A stretch of DNA of 64,000 bases from positions 11,600,001 through 11,664,000 of the forward strand of contig NC_092562.1 of the NCBI RefSeq assembly GCF_037975245.1, in the 5' to 3' direction. Below are positions 1 to 11,000 of this stretch, piece by piece (the first letter of the stretch is position 1; each line of letters starts with the position of its first letter). This DNA comes from Apostichopus japonicus. Its lineage: Eukaryota > Echinodermata > Holothuroidea > Aspidochirotida > Stichopodidae. The notes beneath the pieces are model-generated. The model was not told the origin of the DNA. It saw only the letters and a program-made list of their open reading frames with translations, and did no database searches. A program made the translations under genes and the position numbers.

Positions 1-330
1 TTTGCGTATTTACACAAAATACGTTTAGCCTACGTTGCCGTATTTATAAACAAAACTATCATTGTTCATTCTTTGTCGACGGACTAATTCTTGTAGAATG
101 ACGCACCTCATCATAACAATGTGATTGTAGGGAACCTGTCGAAACCAAAGAAAATGATTTAGGCCGTCGATGATAGGCATCGAGGAATGCATGTAACGAC
201 TTGAATTAGAAATGCAAATGACTTAGGTATACTGACATCTCGAGCTGAGGCACGAAAAGTTTGTCAAGGTAACAGTAAAACTAACCAGGTGCGTATCCAG
301 GGGGGGGGGCGTTGGGGGCGCGCGCCCCCC

Positions 331-490
331 GGGTAAGAAAAAGAGAAGAGAAAAAAAGAGAAGAAAAAAGGAAAAAAGAGGGGAAAAAAGAGGAGGAGGA
401 GAGGAACGAAGGGAAAAGAAAAAGAAGAAAGTGAGAAAAAGGAGAAAAAGAGGGAGTAAAGGCAAAACGCGAAGACACCGGGAAGAGAAA
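331..490. repeat. Purine-rich (GA/GGA/GAAA) low-complexity tract
   Basis: About 160 bases are almost purely A and G on the plus strand, directly after a run of G and a GC-rich segment. The long Phe/Ser/Leu-rich minus-strand reading frames here are only the pyrimidine complement of this tract and are not genes. Confidence 0.85.
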
Positions 491-1347
491 GAAGCACAGT
501 GACATCATTACAGCGCTGAAGGGTAGCCAGTGACGGATCAATGATTTCGTAAAAGTGTGACTCACCCTACCCCTTACACCGACAACTCCATTTTTTGACG
601 TTTCAATTTTCCTCTCTCACTAATGATCTATATATATATAAACTATATATGGTGTATCATAACGCGTGTGTAGAATTGTGCTATGAAACCAACTGTGGCT
701 GGTCTCGAACTCGACCGTGTCGTCGGGGAACATGACTCATTTTGGGATGGGGGCGACCGCCCGCCCCCCCCCCCATTCAGCATTTTTTTAAATGATATCG
801 CTAAGAAATTTCAAAATAGAAAGTGCTTAGAGGCAACTTACAAGGCCTGGGAAGTGTCATTTCCAGCGATCTGGGAGACATTTTCGGCCAAAATTTGCTT
901 GTACGCTTCGCGCCAACCTATGGTGGCGCTACGCTTAGATAATTTGCCTACAGGCTTCGCCCCTCCCTTGGCAAATTCCTCGCTACGCGCCTGTTCGAAT
1001 TTGTAACGCAAACAGCAGATATCACATCATATCAGTGAGCATGAAAATGGCGTTCCAGGATGAAAAGCCTCAAAACTGTCCGACTTGCCTGAAAAAATAA
1101 CCAAAAATTTTCGCGCGCAAAGCGCGAGTTCAACGTGTTCATGTCAATATCATATAAGCAAGCATCGGTTATTACATCGCATGCCATCATGTACCATACG
1201 ATCCGTTAAAATTGCGCAGTATACCGCGGGATGCTAATGTAAACAACGACATGTCTCATGTAGATGTATAAAAAGCAGGGAGGTCCAATTATGTCAAAAC
1301 TCTCTTTTACATTAGTAATGGCGAATTAGGGCCTGCACCCCGCCTCG

Positions 1348-1727
1348 AAGTGGCGGAGCGTCCACATGGTCAGGGGGGGGGCGGATGCCCCCCCTGACGG
1401 ACTCAAATGGACTGCTGACGCCTTTTTCAGCTCTTTACCACTTTTTACTTATTCTAGATTATTGACTTTTTTATTGCGCTCTCATCTACTTATTGACATT
1501 TGTCACATTTTGTTGGTGTAATTTGGCGATGACACCTTATTCTTCGTTTATCTGCAAATTAGTTAGGCCCGGAAAGGGTCATTTCCGGCGATCTAGGGAG
1601 TATCTTTACTCAAAAATTTTCTTACGCTACGCGCCAACCAGTGGTGGCGCTCCGCTTAGATAGTGTCGAAAGCGCCCCTTCAGACCATTCTCGCCACTCC
1701 TGACAAATACCCATAGCTTCGCCACTG
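1348..1727 (-). mobile_element. hAT-like miniature element, copy A
   Basis: Ends are AGTGGCGGAGC at the left and TTCGCCACTG at the right, near-inverted copies. The flanking 8-mers CCGCCTCG (1340-1347) and CCGCCGCG (1728-1735) agree at 7 of 8 positions, the duplication size of hAT insertions. The body matches 46694-47094 in the opposite orientation: both hold the motif around GGTGGCGCTCCGCTTAGATA and the sentence CATTTGAGTCCGTCAGG. No coding capacity. Confidence 0.7.
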
Positions 1728-2255
1728 CCGCCGCGCCTCCTACGGCTATGTGTGTAGTGTTCGGTTTCGGAAATATGTGCTATTTTTTCATTTCCTTCAA
1801 CCAAGTTTTATAATAGCCGTCATAACAGGTTTTAATATTTCTACACAAATAAATTAACTGTGTCTGAATTTTCGAAAATTTCTGACCAACATTCTACATC
1901 ACACTTCCCTCTACTCGTGCAATTTTGACCGGTCTGTTAGGGGTTGAAGGGAGTTTTTTCTATATTGGTTGTCCATAGATGAAATTTTGTACAACATTAT
2001 GGGTATGTTTTGAAGTGAGTTTATTCACGAGAAATGTGAATTTTCAAATTCTGAACAAATATGGGGCTTAAAACCTTGAAAAGTGGGGCTGACGGGTATT
2101 GTGGGCCGCGACGTAGAATCACCTACAAAAGCAAAGACCCACATGAGATGCGATCAGGTCGAACATGATGTGTGCCGGGTTGACAATCATCAAAAAGGTT
2201 ATGGATGGAAAAAAAAAACTATTAGGAAATACTTGGTTCTCAGGCAAAAAGTGTA

Positions 2256-2417
2256 CATCTGGTTGGTCATTTCAAGCCCGAGAAGTGCCGTTTCCGGTGA
2301 TCTGGGGGGGTTTCAAAACAAGAAATTTTCTTGTACGCTGCGCGCCAACCGATGGTGGCGCTCCGCTTAGATAGTAATTCGCGCCCCCCGGGTTTGAAAA
2401 TCCTGGATACGCGCCTG
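2256..2417. repeat. Copy of the dispersed 'GCGCCAACC...GGTGGCGCTCCGC' repeat
   Basis: This segment shares an ordered set of words with copies near 855-1000, 1580-1690, 34990-35070, 45430-45605 (reversed) and 46740-46860 (reversed): a CATTTCCGGCGATCTGGG-like word, then AAAATTTTCTTGTACGC, then GCGCCAACC(g)ATGGTGGCGCTCCGCTTAGATAGT. It also supplies the uninterrupted version of the site into which the 45610-46502 element inserted. Confidence 0.75.
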
Positions 2418-2594
2418 CTAACGTACAATATATTTTGACATTTGCGGAAAAGATGACGTTACCTTGGAAACCAAAGCGAACATTTAGAGGTTAAGTGTAT
2501 GATAAAGCATGACAAACGAATATTGTCGGTCCCGTAATCCTCCACTTTACAGAAGGTAGGCTACATTAAGTACTAAGCCAACTATCTACCTTAC

Positions 2595-2768
2595 CTGCCA
2601 GACTGACCCTTCATCCGTCTTAGTAATCAACGCATATATCATGTATATGGGAAACGCAGCGAAGGAAGATAGCGAAATGATCCAGCCAAATATCTGTGCA
2701 GATACTGGAAACACGTATCCATTGTACTCGATGGGAGTGAAGAACACAAAATTGGTTAGGGAGACAAG
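2595..2768 (-). CDS. SLC6 exon 12 (TM12)
   Basis: The acceptor is TCTCCATTGCAG. It encodes [40 protein letters not shown] and [18 protein letters not shown], and ends in phase 0 at CAG|GTAAGG. There is no stop codon before the donor, so at least one more exon must encode the C-terminal tail. Confidence 0.9.
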
Positions 2769-5700
2769 CTGCAATGGAGATATAAATAAACAAATAACAT
2801 GCCACATAAGCTAATGCTGTAAATTTACATTCAGTATACCACTCACACACCACAGAATAAACAAATCCTTTTGCAGGGGATAACTTGTGTACAGTCACTT
2901 AAAATGTAGGGATAATATCTAATTTAACTTAGTTTGAATACATTTTGTTGCATACTTACATGGAAGGACCTTGGGTTATTATAATTAATTATGTAAATTT
3001 TTATTCTGTATGGTTGGCCTACTAATAATGTCAGTTTGATTCCATTCATATATTTGATTGCAGGGGGAAATAGTTGCCCTTACCTTAGAGAAATTTTGGT
3101 AAATGAAGAATTGAAGAATGTTTCGGTTGTATCGCACGTACCGTTATTTATTTTTGGAGATATAAATGAGCAATTTATATTGATTTGTATTTGATATAAA
3201 TAAGCAATTTATATTAATTTTTATTTTGTAAATGTCGGCCGACGAAGGAGAGAGATGGGTTTGGAGGGGCGGGATATGGGGTCGGTTTGATTCTCTTCCG
3301 CGGGACCCCAGCTATTATTATTATGTTTTATCTGCTTCACTATAATGGTTACCAATTGACTCCATGTGAAAGTTATGTCAGAAGCGCACAAAACTTTAAA
3401 ATGAAGTTACTGCAGCTAAGTGAATCAGAAAGAAAATGTCATTTTATAATTTGAACACCACAACCTTTTTTTTATATATGTAATCATTCATCCTTCGTGC
3501 ACCAATGTCAATAGAACTTACCATTAAAACGAAAGGTGCCAGAAAGCCGATGCAGATTTTCCAATACATTCCCGGTTTCGACCCCATCATCACTTTGACG
3601 TCATCACTGAACCTGGAAAAACCTAAAATGGTTGTGACAAACAGACGTCATGTGAAAAGCACAACATATAACAGAACGGGTCGATTGTAAGTTGTATTCA
3701 ACATGATGCTTGGACGGAGTTACAATCGTAAGTACTTATATGTTATGTATAGTTCCCTGTTCCCAAGGCGGTTTTAGAGAGGTTATGTTGATGAGAGAGA
3801 GGGGGGGGGAGGGGTATCGATATTTTCACATTATGGTGAAGTAAACTATCTTTGTGTGTTTTTCATTTTCACATTGTCTGCCATCGTAAGTATTCCCCCA
3901 TTTTAAATTATGCGTTTTGTTTCGCGCAGTAAGTTACACTTGTATGTGAAGCCATTACTGTAGGCTACATAACATATTTTCATGATATCTCTTCGTCACC
4001 ATGATAATACGCCCTCATTCAGTAACACAATTCTATTATGACAATGCATAGGGAGGACAACTTGCCCGTAATTCATTTGAGTATCAGATCTAATGATTTA
4101 AAACAAATTGCCTGTAATGAGATTAAGTTGAACTGTCGCGTAACTTCGAGGAAGGTAATAAAATACTTTTGTCTTAGCTGTGGATTTATAACACGACTGT
4201 CTTCGTTATGGAAATATATGAGGCAAACAAGTCGATTACACATCACATGAGAATTGTCTTAAAATTTATATGTTATCCAAATTTGTATTGATCTTGTTCA
4301 TGTATTTCTAATCTTTACATTTGTTGCTATGGTTGCAAATCGTAAATCAAAAGAAAAATGGCAACCCTCTCACCCGAACCTTTGTGCAGGCAGGGATTTG
4401 TAACCCCCTGGTGTATGTGCTCAACTGACGGCGCTGTGCAACAACTCCGGGCTCTAAACACGAGTGCAGAAATCGTTCTAGTTGGTCTTCAATCAGTTAA
4501 GCGGCAATCTTTAATGTACGAAATGGCTATATGTACGTATCGAAATGACTGTTTCTCGCTATGAGATATGAGAGGACAACAGTGTTCTTTCCTGTTCGCG
4601 GGAACTTGGGTTAACCTTCTATGCAAGTGTGCTCGTTTATCCGACAGCTGTGACGCCAGAAAAAGTACCGCATACCCCACTTCCCCCCCCCCCCCCCGCA
4701 CCTAACCAGATTTAGTTGGGTTCAGAAAGGGTATTGAAATGGTTTTGTTCCCTACCGTATATGTAATATACTGCCAACGGAACAATAGCTGAAAAAATCG
4801 TCAGCGAAAACTTAGCAGTGTACCAGTCCACCAGTTTAAACAGATATAAACCATTCTAGAAGAGAAACAGACAAAATAACAAGAGCAGTTTGAAAAGAAT
4901 TACATTGGTCTACTAGTATCTCATCTTGATAAGCATTTTCGTTACGTTCTTCTATAAAGGACTCACTACTTAACCAAACTGTTATTTTAACGTAAGAAGT
5001 GCTTGTGGGAGGGAAAGAGAAGGGAAGGTAGGCAAATTATAAACACCGTTTCTTCACCGAATGGTCAATGAATAAATGTCGTATCTCCAGGTTATGTGGG
5101 GATGACATAAAAGAGACCTCATACACCAAAAGCAAACTCTAAGATTAATTTGTGTACGTTTAAGACATAATGTCGCGACAGGTTAAAGTAACGCAGCAAT
5201 CATAGGAGAGAATTTAAGTTTGTGTTACCTTGGTAACCATGGCGGAACTCAGTAAGAATCCTCCCAAACAGACTGCAATCGTGACCCGAGATCTCCAGTA
5301 TTTCAGCTTCGAAGGTAAGGAGTCCATTATAGCCGTGATGATAGTTTCCACCAAAATAAACTTGCAAAAGAAATATGACATTCAACGGCTATTAAATCAA
5401 GTTCATGTTTATGACTTTCAGATAATCGACAACAAGGAAATCGTAATATGAAGTATATATATACTTTTTGTTTCGAAGTTTTATAACCGATAACACGTAT
5501 ATGGTCTATAATGATAAAGTGACATATACATTGTCAAAAGAAGCTCGAGAACCTATCAATTCTGTGACTGAAAATGTGAGCAAATTATCAAGTAATAGAA
5601 AGTATATTACAAATCAAGGAAACAAAGAGATGATTATAAAAGATACTTTTTCCTGTTCTTAATGTTCCTCACCTCACTGTCGACACCCAGAGTAAACAAC

Positions 5701-6920
5701 ATGATGAAGAAGAAGAAAGACCAAATTTGAGAACCTGGCATTCTGGCGAGAGCTTCAGGGTATGCTATAAAGGCTAACCCAATTCCTGAATCAAAGAAAG
5801 AGAAATAAGATTAACAACATGTATATGTCAACATGTTATTAGACCTTCATCTCTGGCACGGCTGAAGTGTGATCAAGTGGCAGCTACTATAATACAAGCC
5901 CAATAAAAGCCCAATTAACTTACAGGTAAAGATGATAGGTCTGTAAAGATATATACTGTCTGCAGTTATCATATTAACACAGTCTGAATATCTTATACGA
6001 TCATGTTGCAAAGCCAAGTCAATGACTGCTTTAATTTACGTCATAATTCACTCAAACAACCTATAATACTGGAAGTAAAAATCTGATTAAAATGATATCC
6101 CCCCCCCCCTCCCCATGATGTGCTTAGAGGAAATGCTACCTACCACTGTCAACTACATCTGCCAATTCCTGGTTGCTCTCACTTGCCATAAAACCTAGAG
6201 CTGAGAATATTGCAAATCCAGCGAAAACGCTAGTGGCGCAGTTTATAGTCACCACGTAAATGGTATCTCTGTGTAATTAATAGAAAATGAAAGAAAGGAT
6301 AAGAGAGAAAGAAAGAAACCATCTACGTCATTATGTCGAACGTGAAATTCGTACTTTTTATAGCTTTAGAAAGTACCAAATATATTATTCAGAAAGTACG
6401 GAAGTACGACATTCAGTAAGTCCCCCTGTGATGTAGAAATTCTTTGACACGATCATAACGAGTGGTTATTTAATTCTGTTATAGGGACTAAAAAATTTTT
6501 TAGGTAAGATGGGGTAAGATCATTTTATAATTTTGTATATCCATTATCATTCTGTTTTGCTTTATATATCTATTAGAAGTCTTCCAACCTAATTCATCAA
6601 ATAGCAAGGTCGATCTGTCATGGTAAGAAGCATTTAAATTTATCCTTGCAGCACTCTTCTGTACCATTACAGTTCGTGTCTTGCTCTCAGCTTTGCACGC
6701 TCCCCATACGAGACAACAATAATCTAAAAATGGTAAAATATATCCCTTATAGATGAAAATAGAAGTATCAGTATCTGACAATGGTTTTATTCTCATAAGA
6801 AGGGCACGTCTATAGAACTAATCGTGTGACATACGTAAGTAACTTGCTCATTCCATAGTAAAATTACAATCAATTCTAACACCTGGAATTTTACAACTAT
6901 TCTAATACAATATATATATA

Positions 6921-6969
<49 letters not shown>

Positions 6970-8019
6970 TTATATATATATTTATATATATATAATAATA
7001 TATATGATAGAATTAGAACCAAATATAGACCATGACTATATACAGGAAGCGGATGAAGGAGCAACTGATAGTTGTTAGGGGTTCCAAGTTTGTACATATA
7101 TTCATATATATAAATATAGCTATATATAAATAGATATATATATATATACTATACTCCTTGATTTTTATTGCAATATTCTGTCTGACAGTGGAGAGAGGAG
7201 GGCTGAGCCCTCTGAATTTATTTTGGAGGGGGCTGGTTGCGCCCCCGTTGCCGAGCGTCTGGACGTTACCTTAATAGCATCTCTATCATGATGAGAGTGG
7301 ATGGGTATTCCTGGATTTTAAATTAAACCCTTACAGGAGGAGGGGTTGTGGATAGGGGTAGGAGGACGTTGAAATGGTGAACTGTACAAATCATAAAGAC
7401 GACGCTAATACCTGAAACAGTTGTTATGGAAATCGTTGTAGCTAGCAAGGGTCATTTTTGTTCCAATCGAAATCCCCAACGAGAAGCAGATTTGAGAGGC
7501 AGCGTCTCGCCAAGGCTATTAGTAGAGATAAGAAAATGGATATACGTTACAAATCACGAAATTCCGTGCATGCAGAATGAATATTTTTAACACGATAAAA
7601 CTGACCCTTCTATTGCACGGCTTATCGCTTGCGGTCTTTTTGGAACGCTAAAAGTATATATCAGTTTGACGTGCAATATAATATATACAGTTAAATATTT
7701 ATACTGGTAGCTTAGACATGGAAATTTGGGTACCATATGGTAGCCACTGACAAAATTTATGAATTTTATATTTATATATATATATATGCCTACAGTGGAG
7801 TTACGACCTTCCTTACCGGTTTCGAACCTCTGGACATACAATCAGCGTCCGTAGCCTAGTGGTTAGGGTGTCCGCATATAAAGCGGGACGCCCGGGTTCG
7901 AACACCGGTGGAGGCTGGAAATTTTTTTTACTGTTCTTGATTTTCCAACTCATTACGATTTTATTTTCAATATATTTATAAATATATATATTTATTTATT
8001 TATATATATATATATATAC

Positions 8020-8076
<57 letters not shown>

Positions 8077-11000
8077 TATGGTGACAAACCTTTATTGCCA
8101 GCAAATCTTCAAATTTCGGAACAATATAGAACTTTATTCCTTCCCATGCGCCGGGAAGGGTAATTCCTTTAACAACCAGAATGGTGAGAAACACATAGGG
8201 AAGCAGTGCTGTAACGTATACTACCTATATGTAGGATGAACAGAAACGCATTTTACATAGATTTTAATGTATGAATGGCATTGGTCAATTAATAATAACA
8301 CTGTCCTGACGTAAGCGTATACGCTTTGGAGTAAACAGATCAATCTATCTTCACTTGCCCATGTGAATTTTTCCAACTGTTGATGAATTCGTTATCATAT
8401 AAATGAAATATTTTGAGAATATAATGTTGGCTTAACGTATTTTTGATAATAGTGACTTTTTGACACAACCGTAAGCTACAGTTTCAACGCACTTTTTCCG
8501 ACTTTTACCGTACCTTTGTCAAAGTTGGTTGCACAGAGGTATGGTTATTGTGCGGCGTTTGTAAATGATTATGTAGTTCATACCTCTTGTAATATTTTAG
8601 AAAAATAATTAACTTCATTAAGTACTTCATAGACGATAATATCAATTTACCTTTCCCAATGATTTGATCCCCTTTGCTACACATAGGTACACAGCAAACC
8701 AAGATAAGCAAAGACATCCTAGTAAATGCCAGTTCATTCCACCAAATTCTCCCATAGTACTCGGCAATCCATGAACTTTGTGACTGTATAGGTGGAAATA
8801 TTTGCAGATAATGGATTGGCTAAAAAAAAAAACGTTTATTGCTTTTGTACTTTAGTGCACATGATTTCAAAAGTGAGGGGTGTGACCCTGTGGTCCATAA
8901 AGATGACTCCCATGCAGGGGATCTGGAGGTTCTCCCTCAGGAGAAATAAATTTTTAGACGTCCTGGGGTATATTTAGACTATAATGTGGGTCTAGAATCA
9001 CCCCCCCCCCCCTCCGACTGACGACAGAAGGTGAGAAGGGGCATCACCCCATCTTGCATAAGCCACTGGCAAATTTAACCTGCATACGACATCTTTGGAG
9101 TGAGATGGATGGACTTGTATAGCATTTAGTCAGGTCTCGTTGTCTCGTAACAAAGGTAATCAACAAAGTGTTAACATCATTGTTAAATGTAAATCTTTGT
9201 TATATTTAAAAAAAAAAAAAAAAAATTTTTAGATAACTTGTCACAGAGTGGCACACTTTGGCATGCTTGTCACACTGTGACTGTTAATCACCCTAAATCA
9301 GCGTTTTTTGTGTTAGGTCGGGGATTTATGATATGTTACCAAATTTATCGAGTCTAATTCAAGATATGAAATATAGCCATTCATCAAATTAGGTAATATC
9401 ATGAATTCTTCCACCAAATAGCTGTAACTTTCAATTCAATGTTAAAGAAAATCTAAAATTATGAAAAAGGTTTACCCAAATAGTTTTTCCTATGTATATT
9501 ACTATTATTCATATGCAAAAGTAAATCGTAAACATTGAAAATGCTATTTTGTCAGTATTTGAAGGAAACCTTGAATATAGTCAGCAATCGCATTGATACG
9601 GGATTTTAGTATTGAAAATCAAAGAATCACCGAAATCAACGGAAAATAGCTGCTGTTCTTATAAAGAAATCATGTAGATGTTCCCTTAAAAAACTTACAT
9701 CCAAAACTCCTCCGAGGCTCGGACACTACTTTCTGTATTTCCCAGTTCTTGTGTTGTATTAAAGAGATCATCAAAGCAATACGGTGTGTTCCACTCGTTA
9801 TCACACGTAGTCCAAGGGAGGTGTGGAAAAGAGAGGGATTTCACAGCAAAGTAGATGGTCCATGAAATAATCACATTATAGTAGATATAAAGGAAAGTAG
9901 TTATCATAATAACGCCAATTCCAATACCTACAATGTAAAGAGAGGTGAAGAAATGTTGCGAACGTGACTTAATAAAGAAAGGGAAGTTTTGTGAACGTAC
10001 ATCCTTTAGGCCTAGGAAAATCAACTGTTCCCCCTTTATGATTGTCCCGAGAAAAACTGAAGCATTGAATTCCTTTATTCTATTTTATGTGTGGAAAGTT
10101 TAACAATATGAAAAGGAGGCTGTATATCCTCTGGAAAAAGAGGTACTTTTAAATAAATGTAACCCCCGAAAGTGCCCCGACTTTTCACCGTACGCTCACG
10201 GTACGTTTTCACCCGTGGAGCTGTCACCGGCTCCCTGTCAATAATTTGTACGGACGGACGGACGGACGGACGGACGGACGGACGGACGGACGGACGGACG
10301 GACGGACGGACGGACGGACGGACGGACGGACGGACGGACGGACGGACGGACGGACGGACGGACGGACGGACGGACGGACGGACGGACGGACGGACGGACG
10401 GACGGACGGACGGACGGACGGACGGACGGACGGACGGACGGACGGACGGACGGACGGACGGATATCTTTAAACGTAAACTTATCTGTGATAATATATGAT
10501 ATGAGTCCGAGCGTGGATGGGTCCGGCCAGTACTGAAAGTAATACTTTTATGTGTTGAATAACATGAAGAGGGCGCTCTCATTTCGGTCCCATTAGAGTT
10601 CCTCATTATAAAGGAACACTAGGTCCCATCTAGTTCCACGAAACTGCAGATCATACCGGTACCAGTATAATACACATATTCCTCCGTATAGTTATTAAAG
10701 AAGGGATATTTTGTACAGATATAACGCATTTATATATAATATATTACATATATAACAGCCTTTTGTTCGTTCGGCTAAACTGCACAAGCGGATCAAGTGG
10801 AACTGGTTAATCACCAAGCATGTCTTTATGCATGGACACCCACCATGATCACTCTTTAGTGACCACTTGCGTGATACCAGTGAAATATCAGGGTAGTATT
10901 TCCCGTATGGTGATACTTTGAGATCTGTGCACAGTACCGATCACGCGCATAAAAACTATAAAGTTTACGACTTTTTGATCAGGGGTCCCCTAACTGAGGT

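Larger units (their letters stand above)
286..2417. mobile_element. Candidate composite DNA transposon bounded by 16-bp inverted ends
   Basis: The left end reads CAGGTGCGTATCCAGG and the right end CCTGGATACGCGCCTG; these are inverted copies with one mismatch. The 5-bp direct repeat CTAAC lies immediately outside both ends (281-285 and 2418-2422), as a target-site duplication would. Inside are a purine tract, a complete smaller hAT-like element (1348-1727) and GC-rich modules shared with other copies in the window. No transposase reading frame is visible, so it would be non-autonomous. The two ends could instead belong to separate copies of one family, since the same terminus is common in such repeats. 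Confidence 0.45.

Noticed and set aside
223-565. Phe/Ser-rich secreted or membrane proteins
   Set aside because: They are the complement of a purine-rich low-complexity tract.
7844-7916. Functional tRNA gene (A and B boxes, cloverleaf-like)
   Set aside because: The same leader, body and tail recur at 58823-58998, the acceptor stem has a mismatch, and the anticodon loop differs between copies; a SINE explains it better.
10172-10606. Repeat-protein genes (Asp-Gly-Arg-Thr or Arg-Pro-Ser-Val repeats)
   Set aside because: They are pure translations of the (CGGA)n array on both strands.
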